DNA from: Lunularia cruciata
Lineage: Eukaryota; Streptophyta; Marchantiopsida; Lunulariales; Lunulariaceae
Assembly: GCA_948567375.1 (NCBI GenBank)
Contig: OX419760.1
Coordinates: 186,001-250,000 of the forward strand
DNA: 64,000 bases
Direction of reading: 5' to 3'
Part shown: in pieces, positions 12,980 through 23,200 of the stretch
Position numbering within the stretch: position 1 is the stretch's first letter
Layout of the letters: each line of letters starts with the position of its first letter
Made by a program: the position numbers and the translations under genes
Notes under the pieces: generated by a model
What the model was told of the DNA's origin: nothing
Database searches by the model: none
What the model saw: the letters and a program-made list of their open reading frames with translations, nothing else

Positions 12980-14200
12980 GAAAGATGGTATTGTATAACA
13001 AATGTGTGCACATGGTCAAAGAAGATGGAAGTAAGTGGTACAAGGCACAACTAGTAGTGAAAGATTTTGAGCAGACAAATGGTATAGACTACAATGAGAT
13101 TTTCTCTCTTGTAGTTAAGATTGACTACTATTAGACTTGTCTTGGGTCTTGTGACTACAGAGGATTTCATCTAGAGTAGCTAGGTGTAAAAAATAAGATG
13201 AAGACCTTGAAGATGATATCTATAGTGCACAACAAGAGGAGTTTTAGATCATTGATAGAGAAGACATGCTTTGCAAGTTAAAGAAGCGTGTTTACGGTTT
13301 GAAATGGGCCCCTTGGCAATGGTACTTGAAATGGAACCATAGAAATTTGATAAATTTATGGCTAACAATGGTGAGGTGGATCATAATTGCTATATTAAGT
13401 CATTTGTTCATTTGTACATCATTTTGTTGCTTTATGTTGATGATATGTTGGTCCTTGGATCCAACATGAAGGTAATCAAAAAGTCAAAGTACCAACTATT
13501 TGATTTTTTTGAGATGAAAGATTTGGGTCCTACACAATAGATACTTGGGATGAAGATTGGTAGAAATAGATCTATAGGTATTTTGAAGTTATCTCAAGAG
13601 AAGTATATTTATAGGTTGATGGATAAGTTTGGTCTACGCAATACTAAAATTCAGACCACCCTCTCGAGAAGTCACTTCAAGCTTCATCAACAATTGCCAA
13701 AGATAGGTGCAAATAAAGGGTACATGAGCAGAGTACCTTATGCATCAATAGTTGGAAGTTTAGTGTATGCATTGGTATGCATTAAGCTAGAGATTTCTCA
13801 TGCTACAAGTTGTAAGTAGATGCATATCAAACCCAAGAAGAGAGCATTGCAAAGTGGTAAAGTGGCTTTTTATGTTACTTGAAAGGTACTTCAAAGAAAG
13901 CACTTTTCAAAGTGGACAAATATCATTTTAGAAGGCTTCATAGATGTAAACTTGGGAAGAGACATGGATGGTAGAAAGAGTACCATATGGTATGTGTTTA
14001 CTCTAGGTGGTATAGTTGTTAGTTGGATGTCTCAATTGCAAAAGAGTGTTGTGCTTTCCACCACAAAAGTTTAGTACATGGCTATCTAAGAGGCAAGTAT
14101 GGAGATGACTTGGTTGAAGAAACTCATGGCATAACTAGGCAAAGAGCAAGTTGGCAATATACTTCACATTGATATTCAAAGAGTCATTAGCCTTATAAAG
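12980..14200 (+). pseudogene. copia reverse transcriptase and RNase H, broken
   Basis: Recognisable RT blocks: KWYKAQLVVKDFEQTNGIDY (12980-13130), LKKRVYGLKWAPWQW near 13290, and the active site LLLYVDDMLVLGS near 13430 with both catalytic Asp retained. Then follow FFEMKDLGPT and ILGMKIGRNRS. VPYASIVGSLVYA near 13735 is the conserved block after RT. RNase H is represented by VSWMSQLQKSVVLSTTK and EASMEMTWLKKL near 14020-14130, interrupted by stops. Several frameshifts join these pieces. Confidence 0.85.
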
Positions 14201-14504
14201 AATCCAATGTTTCTTGCTAGGACAAATCATATTAAACTACTATATCATTTCATTCATGAGTTGATAGATGGTGGAGTTTTGACCTAGGTGAAGATTGCTA
14301 GAATTAACAACTGTACAAATATGTTCAACAAGATGGTCATATTTGAGAAGCTTAAGTAGTGCATAGCTTCAATTTTCCTTCAGAGTTGATTGATGAAAAG
14401 AGTGTTGTACTAGTGGTATCATTTGGGTGTACCAAAATTTAGTACATATACAAGAGACTAAGATCATCAAGTAAATAGACAATGTTAGATTCCAAGTGGA
14501 ATAT

Positions 14505-14829
14505 TGTTAAGTGTGGAGTCTGATTAGAGTATCTTGTTTGTGACTCCTTGATAGGATTTATAGATGTAGTATGGGATGGGGGCTAGGGATCTATGCCTCC
14601 CAAGGGGTTTCCAAGGTGTTGCACTAGAAGGAAGGTTTTTTGGTGAGCGCTCATATGAGTGCAAAGACATAATATAACATGTGTGATAGAGTACCCTAAT
14701 GTAAAAATTGGTTCAATTGTGGATGTAGGCAAATTCTGTGCTGAACCACATAAAGATCCATGTGTATATTTCTCCCTATCGTGTAATGATTGATCTTGTT
14801 TCATAGATCGCAGATTTGTGTTCTTTACA
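14505..14829 (+). repeat. 3' LTR of the copia element
   Basis: Pairs with the 5' LTR at 10230-10581. Starts TGTTAAGTGTGG immediately after the weak polypurine tract and ends TTTACA, followed by CCTTG of the target duplication. Confidence 0.9.
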
Positions 14830-14979
14830 CCTTGTCCTTTTTTTTCATTTGGGTAAATTGTATTATCTTGCTCAACTTGAAAACCATACCTATTTCTAAT
14901 ATTTTTAGTGTAGGAAAGAAATATTCATACATTGTACACTTATAAATTAGTAGAATGTAGTCATAGTAATTTGTTGTAA

Positions 14980-15500
14980 TTGTTTTTCAAATATCTTTGT
15001 CCATTTCAATCTATTCTATTCATACATCTCAAAAATTTAAACCCCTTTGCAACAAATCCTTGTGTCCTTGACAACCCCATTGTCTCAAGAAAATCCTCTT
15101 GTGCTTTTGTAATATGCCTTAGAAAACCCTCTTTATTCCAAGAAAATCCTTTGGTACCCAAACAAACCTCCATACGCCTCTAGTGAATCCCCTTTTACTC
15201 TTGCAAAACCCCCATGCCCCAACAAACCCCCTTGAGAGAGTTTTGAGCAAATCCTTACACCCCAAAAAATTTCCATGCATTACCAACAAACCCACTTTTG
15301 CCCCATGAAACCCCACACTAACCACATTGATCTAGAGAAAAACCTTGTACATCTCTTTGAAAACTCCTTAATGACACACTTAACCCCAACCCCTTTGCTC
15401 TTGAGCAAACTCCATTCCAAAACACTCAAATTATGTGGTCTAACAAACACTTTTTTGCTTGGCACATTTTTGCTCCACTCCAAAACACTCAAATTTGATC
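14980..15500. repeat. second C-rich decayed minisatellite-like tract
   Basis: The + strand is strongly C-rich with recurring variants of CAACAAACCCCNTT, CAAGAAAATCC and TGCCCCAACAAACC. Near its end a short direct duplication, CTCCATTCCAAAACACTCAAATT / CTCCACTCCAAAACACTCAAATT, occurs about 67 bases apart (from 15409 and 15476). Related in composition and motif to 3480-3840. It begins about 150 bases after the copia 3' LTR. Confidence 0.5.
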
Positions 15501-15741
15501 ATGCAATTAAAAGAAATAAACTATATAACTAATGAGAAACCCAATTTACCTTTTCTCTTCTCCACCTCACTCTTCTTATTTTTACATTACCAACCAATCA
15601 AATTGTCTAATTAACTACAATGTACTCATTTAAAAAATCAACTCACCTTGTTCTATTTATGTAACTCACTTTGCAAATTAAAATTAAAATTTCAACCCTA
15701 TTATTATTACAACATGTTGAGTTCAATATAAGATAGATACA

Positions 15742-15990
15742 ATTAGAAAATCTGATTGGTTAATGTTTTTAGGATAAGAGAGTTGAAATGGAGGAACAAA
15801 AAATTAAAGTGATGTTATCTTCTCTACTTTATATTTCTAGTATTCAATGAAAATGTAAAATTAGTATTAGAAAATCTGAGAGGTTAATATTGTTAGGATA
15901 AGAGAGGTGAAATGGAGGAAAAAAAGTAAAGTGATGTTATCTTCTCTATTTTATATTTGTACTATTATATTAAAATATAAAATTACTATT
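15742..15990. repeat. tandem duplication, unit about 124 bp
   Basis: Unit 1 (15742-15865) and unit 2 (15866-15990) share ATTAGAAAATCTGA, GGATAAGAGAG, TGAAATGGAGGAA and AAAGTGATGTTATCTTCTCTA in the same order with few changes. Confidence 0.85.
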
Positions 15991-17079
15991 ATAACTACTA
16001 TCACTTGAAATGTAATGGTTGTAATTTGGTATTTAATTCAAAATCTCTAATATAACTACCAAAATACTGGATATCTGGTTTAAGAAGAATCCTTACTCTT
16101 CCTTTGGATTTGTTTCTGCCAGTGCTAATTCTAAGATATTGAATGAAAGCATATAGATTTTGCGTTACTCTCTTTAACCTCGAGTTTTTCTACTTAGGAT
16201 ATCAACAACCTCTTTTCAATTTTGTATTTCATGTGAAGATTCTCCATCTTGGCCATTTTGTTTACTTCAATTTTTGCCAATTTACATCTCTCTTTTACTT
16301 TAAGGAATTCATTCTTCAATTGTATATAGTTTGAAAGGTCCCATGCAAAAAGTGACAATTGTAAAAGAAAAGAGTATCATTTCTCTCCGTATACCTTTCT
16401 CTTTTTATGAGATTTACTCTAGCTCTCTATCTTTGTTTCTTTCATGCTCTCCTTCTCCGTCTATGTCTTGTGCTCAAGGTCCTCTTTGGTACTTGTGGTT
16501 ACTTGAGGTGGAACATACTTTATGGGTCATTGTGATGGAACATACTCCAAATGTGATAGTGATCTATCTACTCTTCTCTTTTAACACTTCTTGCCTTTGC
16601 ATCGTGTCATCTTCTAAACCTTGAGAAAAAATAGGACAACATAAGAAAAAGAACCTTGCATATAGGAATTGTAAATGCTTAGATGCTTGTTTTTGAAAAA
16701 AAATGTACTTTCTGTTATATTCTTTCTTCTCTTTAGGTATAAATTTGGATCCAATATCCTATTCTTGGCATATATTTATACAAATTCTACATTTATTTCT
16801 TATACCCATTTCCACAAGTATAAGTGGAGAAATATTTTCTCTTTTCTAAACATTAGTTCTATTTTACTAAAGTGGAGATAAAGATGATTCAATTTATCAT
16901 CAATGGTTCTCCATGTTCCTTCCAGCTACTTACTCGTGAAACCTTCTCACACTTATTTGTTTTTCTAGTTTTGAGTTGACTTCTATGATTTTATATATCT
17001 TGTATAATATGTCCTTGTTTATAGAATAAAAAATTCCTCTTAAACTTCATGAGATAAAATGCATATAATTGAATGAATT

Positions 17080-17325
17080 AGATTTTTGAACTAACTCTAA
17101 GTGAATTTTATAATTTACTTGAAATATTTGAGATATTTCAAATAATCAAAACCTTGAAAATAATACTGAGTGATCATTCTAAAACTATCATCATCTACTA
17201 TTAGTTTTTTGAACTAACTTCACGTTAATATTTTAATTTACTTGTAACTTTTGAGATATTTCAAATAATCAAAACTTTGAAAATAATAATGAGTGATCAT
17301 TCTAAATCTATCATCATTGAATTTT
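17080..17325. repeat. tandem duplication, unit about 123 bp
   Basis: Both units contain TTTTTGAACTAACT, GAGATATTTCAAATAATCAAA and GAGTGATCATTCTAAA in order, offset by 123 bases. Sequence unrelated to the duplication at 15742-15990 although the period is nearly the same. Confidence 0.85.
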
Positions 17326-17765
17326 ACTTTCATCATGGTTGAAGGTTCCAAGGATACAATGTTTAGAAATTATGATGATTTAATATTCTTTGATAGAATA
17401 GAAGTTAAAATAGAATAATAATACCAAGAGAATTTAGATTGGACTTAAAACAAGAACAAGAGGGAAGGGAAGAGGAGAATGAAATAAGCGTTTGGATAGA
17501 GAGAGTATTTTATAGCACATAAAATAACTAATTCAACCTCATTCACATTCTTAATTTTCCAAATCTTTCATTATTGGAGTTTCAAAATCTATTTCAAAGG
17601 ACGAGTACTCCAAATTTACGTAAGATCTATCTTACTCTCAACAGTCAGAATTTTTTTATTTTCACTTTTGGGTTTAACAATGAAATAAATCTGTTTAACA
17701 ACAATAAAGCATTATAACTATAGAATTAGAAAAACACAAAGGGGAAGCATATTGATTTTTGAATT

Positions 17766-17921
17766 GATATGCTATGTGCTTTGTAGTTAAGAATCTCATT
17801 TAATTTAATTTAATCTCATTTAATTTACCCCATTCACACTTATGCAATAATTAAAAGTTTAGGGTTTAGGATTTTTTAAATGATATGCAATGTGCTTTTG
17901 CAGTTGAGAATCTCATTTAAT
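17766..17921. repeat. partial duplication, offset 116 bp
   Basis: GATATGCTATGTGCTTT...AGAATCTCATTTAAT at 17766 recurs as GATATGCAATGTGCTTT...AGAATCTCATTTAAT at 17882. The first copy also has an internal TTTAATTTAATTTAAT expansion. Confidence 0.75.
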
Positions 17922-18059
17922 ATCTTTTCTAGGTTTCATTTTATGATCCAAGAATTTTTTAGAAATATAAGATGTATGAATTTTTATTAAAATTTTTATT
18001 TTCAAATATAAAATTTAGAAACTTTAATTTTTAAATATCACTAAATGATCGTTAAACAC

Positions 18060-18120
18060 CCTTATATGGTAAGAAATATGGAGAATTTCTCCGTTCCTTC
18101 CCTCTCGCTCTCTCAGTCGT
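18060..18120 (+). promoter_or_regulatory. putative core promoter of the TPR gene
   Basis: TTATATGG at 18062-18069 is a TATA-like element. A pyrimidine-rich patch (CCGTTCCTTCCCTCTCGCTCTCTC, about 18091-18114) follows 25-30 bases later, as is common around plant start sites. That would give a 5' leader of roughly 210-230 bases. Inferred from spacing only. Confidence 0.4.
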
Positions 18121-18156
18121 CCCAACAGAGGGGAGAGATCGAAACAGGCGCCAGTC

Positions 18157-18174
18157 ATGCACTATATTCGGTGA
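18157..18174 (+). promoter_or_regulatory. upstream ORF 1 (5 codons) in the 5' leader
   Basis: ATG followed by four sense codons and TGA, before the main start. Relevant only if transcription starts near 18095, as the promoter motifs suggest. Could lower translation of the main ORF. Confidence 0.3.
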
Positions 18175-18199
18175 GCTTCTTCTTGAAAGAAAAAGAAAG

Positions 18200-18269
18200 A
18201 GGCGACCGCGTTGGATAAGCAGAAAGGATGGGAAGAAACCCAATCAAGCCTTACAACGAAACGGAAAGG
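18200..18269 (+). repeat. dispersed ~70-bp motif, copy A (in the gene's 5' leader)
   Basis: Begins GGCGACCGCG, then GATAAGCAGAAAGGATGGGA and ACCCAATCAAGCC-TTACAACGAAACG. The same order of blocks is seen in copies at 29201-29270 and 29361-29428, and in part at 25780-25817. Confidence 0.5.
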
Positions 18270-18287
18270 CTAGAAAACCTGTATTGA
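18228..18287 (+). promoter_or_regulatory. upstream ORF 2 (19 codons), MGRNPIKPYNETER...
   Basis: ATG at 18228, stop TGA at 18285-18287, in the same frame as the main ATG but closed 36 bases before it. It lies within the ~70-bp motif that recurs downstream at 25780, 29201 and 29361. Its start context (AAGGATGGG) is moderately favourable. Whether it is translated is unknown. Confidence 0.35.
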
Positions 18288-18323
18288 ATTGGAGGTTCAG
18301 GATAGTTCTGCAGGGCTGAAAGC

Positions 18324-21300
18324 ATGGCGTTGGTTACAAAAGCCAACTCGGTGAACTCCGATTGTCTGCAACTCCAGAAATGTGTTCCTTCCACTGCAAA
18401 ATCTACGTTCTGCCCTTTGTGGATTGCAGCGGGTAGAACTCCGCGTGCTCGACTGGTATGTCAGAGCAGCGGAGCTCATAATTCCTTGCGTTTGGCGCCC
18501 GTAGTGAGTTGTAATGCTACTTTTCAGAACTTGAGAAATGAACCTGGAAGTGACAGGGCACAGAATCTGAACAGGCTTAGGGCTCAGTCAGATGAAGTCG
18601 ATTTTGAGATGGATAGGCCGGAGCTCGGCGAGGACGAGGAGGATGATATGAGGGACTACGAGACGGAATACGAGTCTATGACAGGGTTTACAGCCATGGA
18701 AGGTGGTAATTAACTGCTCGTTTTCTCTTTGCATTTGTTCAACGGAGTCCGTTGCGATTTTGTATGGAGTTCTTTTGGCAATAGTCATCTGGAATCTAGT
18801 CAATCTAGTGGCACCGAAATATACACTGTTCATAGGGAGTTTTGGCCTGAAGATTGCTTTGGAACAGATGTGGAATCATAGTCTCTCTGTCTTTCTCTAC
18901 TGTTGTTTGCTGCTTTAGTAGTTAAATGACTTCGAATGTGATATGTCAATTCATGCACATAAAAATCTGAACAGAGATTTCTCGGGGCCAGATTCCACGA
19001 ATTTTGCAAAAGGAATGTACTTGGAGGATGAGAAGTTTCAACTGGCTGGAAGAAGTTTACATAGCTCTCCAGGACTCTTCCTCGGGACAGCACTGCTAGC
19101 TTTAGGCCTGTGCTTGCGTTTCAGCAAGCCCGCGTTTGCTAAGGGTGTTGAAAGGCCCCCAACGGTCACAGCCACGCTGAATGAGAAGGGAGAAGTAGAA
19201 GTGGAAGACAGGACACTGGAGGATAATGAAGATAGAATTGACAAGGATAGTGTAACCAAAGAACCAGAAAACCTATTTTCACGAAATGGCGAGGCAGAAG
19301 AAGAGTTCGAACCAGTTTTTGGAGAGGGATCTGACTTAACTACTGATCCGACTGAAGTTCTCTTAAGAAGCTATTTGGAGAGACATCCAAGTGACATAAA
19401 AGGTCTGCAAGCTCTTCTCTACTTGCGCCTGAAGAAAGGCGAAATTAATGCGGCAATGTCAGTGCTCGACAAGCTGATTGATTTGGAGCCGGACCAGCTG
19501 GAATGGAAGTTTATAAAAGCGCAGGCCTTCGAATTTGTCGGTGAATTGGACCAGGCTCGCATAGGGTTTGAGCAGATCCTTGAGATAAAACCACTGTCAG
19601 CTCGGGCTCTGCAGGTGCGGATCTTTCTTAGCAAGCTGTGTGATGGTACCTGCTTCTTGCTGAATTCTTGATGATACAAACTCAAATTTCAATAGTTTGC
19701 TTAAGCCCATCAAGTCTGCGCGTCCGACAATTATCCTGGAAAAGGTTTTTAGAAATTCAGCAGGTCTTGTGTTTCAGGGTTTAAGGTTTAATTTGTATCA
19801 AATCCTTCTCATTCGCAGCATCTGTTTCTTCTTTACATAAATGGTACTTAAAGGGGACTTTTTGCAGGTTTTATATGCCACTACCAGTTTGTACAGTTTT
19901 ATGTGTCACTCCAGTTGAGCAGTTTCGAATTTCATTTTTACTCACAGTAAGGCCATCTTTTATTTTCAGCCTAAAAATAAACTGAGATAACGTGTCAAAA
20001 GTTAGAGGATCAACACAAAGTAACAAAAAAAGCTAGTCAATGTGGCGGGCAAGTTCCTGGAGTAGGAACTATTCTCTTCAGTGATGAGATCCCTTGACAA
20101 GTCTTGCAGTTCTTCGGCATGTAATTAGTCTCCTAGCCTACAGCGAGATGAAAGTCTGCTTATTAGCCGAGCTTCTTTCTTCCTCTCATAAATAGCATCT
20201 CTTCTGGTAAATCAAACCCGGTTTTCATTCCTGGCAATATGTTGGCAAGAGGAAATTTACGAAAATTAAGATCCTGGAGACTTAGGGTACTCGCTGTCTA
20301 CTGCCAGTTATTGTATTGCTTCGGCTGATAAATTGATTTATGCTAACTTGCCTGCTCCGTTTTTCGCGGTCCATAGCAAGTTCCATCTGTCCCCAATGGG
20401 CTCTATCGGCTCTCTAATTTGCAGAAGATTGTGATGTTACGCGTTTGTATAGAGTGTGGATTATAAGGTGGACCGTCTTTAAGATTGTTGAGTTTTCTAA
20501 ATCCTCATCCGCGTACTTCATTTTCAGGGACTGGCAGTTGTCATGCAAAAGAATGGCGAGGACGAGCAAGCATTGCTTCTGCTTGGAGAAGCAGTTAAGA
20601 AGGCTGTAGATGCAGGCCAAGCAAAGGAAGCGACTAACCTTAGGATGCTTCTCGGCCAAATGCACACTATTCAGGTCTGACAATACCCTTACCTGGTGTT
20701 TTTTTAAGTACATTCTCACTTACTTCAGTTTGGCAACCAATGTATGCCCCGGATAACTTCTGCACATGATTTGCTTGATAAAATGACGCAATGATGAGCA
20801 GGGAAATTTGGATGAAGCCATGGAGCTCTACAGGACAGTCGTTGAAGAAGATCCTCAGGATTATCGGCCCTATCTATGTCAGGTGTGTTTGCTTTGTGTC
20901 GTGGTTGGCTTCAAAGGTTACGAATTTCATATCTTTGGGGGTTTATCTGCCCAAGCAACGGAACCAACGATACCTATAGATAAGTGGCAAGAACTAGTCT
21001 TCCATTTGAATCGACTGTAGTATTCTTGACGTGGAACTTTCTGGGTATAGGATCTTAAAGTAAGAGATCAACAAAGGCAATCGCAGTTTTGACACTTAGA
21101 TGTAACGCAAATCAGACATGTTTCGGACCTTCTAGCTCCTTGCAGAATTCCTAGGTTCGTTTGGCACAAAATTGCTATTTGCAGCTTTCGCTAGAATTCA
21201 AATTCAAAGTCAAATAATGCTCACCTCAGGAAGACAGGCACAAGAACTTAGATGATTGGTTCGCCCATCCACTGAAATCCTTGTTGGGAGTCGTTTAAAG

Positions 21301-21942
21301 CAGCGACATGGTTGGCATGTGTTGCTTTTACATGGTTACACAGGTTTATTACCTTACCAAAGCATGACGACGGAAGGTAGTATTATGTCAAGTTTTTCCA
21401 CTCGAACCTCCCTTTAACTGTCTATGTCGCTTGGGTTCAAGTTCTGGCTTCGTCTTCTCAGTCTACTGATAAGAACATGCAAGTACTCGATCCACCGATG
21501 TCTTGCTTCCCTTTGAAGATCCTGCACTTTCTACAATATTTCTTTTTGTACGCATAAAAAACGCAATCTTGTACCTTTACCAATCTTGGAAGATCTTATG
21601 GGCTAGACGTTTAGTCGCATCTTGCCTTAGTCCTTTCTCGTCGACTACTAATCTCTGCTAGACTTCCTTTTGCTTCATCAGGGTTTGGTTTACAGCATCA
21701 TTGGGGAAGAAGCTGAAGCAGAAAAGCAGTTTCGGAGGTATCGGAAACTCTGTCCGAAGGATTTTCCTCATCGAGGTTTCCTCGACGAGCTCATGCTGAA
21801 AGCTAAAAGCGAGTCACGGAAGCTAAATGAGAAAATTAAGAAGGAGGAAGACTTCAAGAAAAGAGGCAAGAAAGTCCCCAAGACTATGCGTCAGCCATTA
21901 GCGTCTGGAGCATCTACTAAAGGAGACACTGTAGAGAAGTAA
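18324..21942 (+). CDS. SG1-like: chloroplast TPR protein, SLOW GREEN 1-like (five exons)
   Basis: Exons by GT-AG and frame: 18324-18702, 18977-19614, 20528-20674, 20802-20882, 21682-21942; the sum encodes 501 residues and ends in TAA. The ATG context (AAAGCATGGCG) matches the plant consensus. Residues 1-60 are Ser/Arg/Ala-rich, like a plastid transit peptide; 90-118 are strongly acidic; 159-173 form a hydrophobic segment followed by AFA-K (179-182). Residues 250-415 hold TPR-like helix pairs, e.g. EINAAMSVLDKLIDLEPDQ, ELDQARIGFEQILEIKP and GNLDEAMELYRTVVEEDPQD; exon 5 adds GLVYSIIGEEAEAEKQFRRY and a Lys-rich tail. In Arabidopsis SLOW GREEN 1 is a chloroplast TPR protein needed for early chloroplast development; this role is transferred by family resemblance. 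The last three introns are phase 0 and each splits Gln|Gly at a TPR boundary. A paralogous plastid TPR protein is the main alternative. Confidence 0.85.
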
Positions 21943-22607
21943 GGTTGCCAATTTCTCATGTTTTGCTTCGAGAGACTGAGATCACCTAGCAAATTGATGC
22001 ATCTGAGTCTTCTCCGGAAAATAATGCTAACACAGTTTGTGCTGAGTTTAGAGTCCACAACTACAGAGTACGCTTTCAGTTTCCTTGTCGTCCCTCTCCA
22101 GATGTTAGTCGGAGAATAGAAAGGCGTTGTATCAGTCTACACTTGAAGCTCGTTGGAATGGTCATTGGTTTCTTAACTCAGATCGTCGATGAGTAGACAG
22201 TCTACTTATGCCGGAAGGTTTCAAGCGCCCTCTACTTTGTGACTGGAGATAAGTTTGGGAGCAGGTCAAATCCATCAACTGATCGGAGTTGAAAAGATAC
22301 AGATTGGTGCACAGACCTTGCGAGCAAAATGAATGTGTTGACCCTCATCTGGAATCATTTATTTCGCTGAATGATTTGATTGGCTGTCTAATTCATTCGG
22401 CAACGTTTGCCTTTTGGACCGATGTCACGTCCCTAACGTAATTCCAGGGCTTTGTACTATGCATCAGGTTTTTGTACCGCTTATCCTGTCCGTGAGTCTA
22501 GTACGTGAGAATAAAGTGGCCCTAGGCGTAGACATGCTCGTTCGCCTCAACCTCTTGAACACAGGTAGGTTGTGGGGTTTGTATTAGCCAAGATGTATGA
22601 TTCACAA
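21943..22607 (+). other. 3' UTR and downstream flank of the TPR gene
   Basis: No coding potential. An AATAAA at 22510-22515 lies about 570 bases after the stop and is the clearest candidate polyadenylation signal; a nearer weak one is AATAAT near 22020. The end of the transcript cannot be fixed from sequence alone. Confidence 0.4.
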
Positions 22608-23200
22608 CTTATCCCTCTTGGAGATTTGGGACGGTATTGGTGGGAAAAGGCGACTGTCCAGATATTGAAACAGTGAAACAGTCTACTCCTTTTCCCTTGA
22701 ACTTGGAATCAAGAAGGGCAAAAATTTGTAGCCCTTTTCGGGTGATCTGGCCAAGGTGGCACTGCCAATAATTTGGTACGATCTGCAAGTAGACCGGACA
22801 GATCCCTCATGGCGGAGGTTTCGGACGATATTGGTAGGAAAAGACGACTTGCCAGACATTGAAAGTTTACTCCTTTTCCCCTGAACTTAGAACCAAGAAG
22901 GGCAAAAATTGTAGCCCTTCTCGACCCATTTCGGGTGATCTGGCCAAGGTGACACTGCGAATAATTTGGTACGATCTGCAAGTAGACTGGACAGATCCCT
23001 CATGCGGAGGTTTGGGATGACATTGGTAGAAAAGGAAGGCTTGCCAGATATTGAAAGACTACTCCTTTTCCCCTAAACTTGGAACCAAGAAGGCCAAATA
23101 ATTTGTAGCCCTTTTTCGACCCAATTCGTGTGATCTGGCCAAGACTGGAATGCCAATAATTTGGTAGGATTTGGAAGTGAGATAGGTCAGACCTTCATCT
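22608..23200. repeat. tandem repeat, about three copies of a ~193-bp unit
   Basis: Units start near 22621, 22815 and 23007 (offsets 194 and 192). Each carries, in order, GAGGTTTGGGA, ATTGGTAGGAAAAG, TTGCCAGATATTGAAAG, ACTCCTTTTCCCCT, GAACCAAGAAGGGCAAAAA, TTGTAGCCCTT, GTGATCTGGCCAAG, CCAATAATTTGGTACGATCTG and GACAGATCCCTCAT. A partial unit end (ATCCCTCTTG) precedes the first. The copies differ by scattered substitutions, so the expansion is moderately old. No ORF spans the units. Confidence 0.9.

Larger units (their letters stand above)
10230..14829 (+). mobile_element. full-length but inactive Ty1/copia LTR retrotransposon
   Basis: Two related LTRs (10230-10581 and 14505-14829) begin with TGTTGAGTGTGG / TGTTAAGTGTGG and end in TTACA. 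The flanks are CCTTA before and CCTTG after, a probable 5-bp target duplication with one mismatch. The internal order is gag, protease, integrase, RT, RNase H, which is diagnostic of copia. The sequence after the 5' LTR (GTATTAAGGCC) is a degraded initiator-Met primer-binding site. CCAAGTGGAATAT precedes the 3' LTR as a weak polypurine tract. Every domain carries stops or frameshifts and the LTRs differ at many positions by eye, so the insertion is old and cannot move itself. Confidence 0.92.
15501..18059. other. AT-rich upstream intergenic region with local duplications
   Basis: No gene recognised. It holds three local duplications (listed separately) and a telomere-like motif TTTAGGGTTTAGG at 17858-17870. 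CpG is scarce until about 18,060, where composition changes abruptly at the start of the gene. Confidence 0.5.

Noticed and set aside
18588-18833. Minus-strand frames opposite the TPR gene exons
   Set aside because: Shadows of the real coding strand; no independent splice or start signals.
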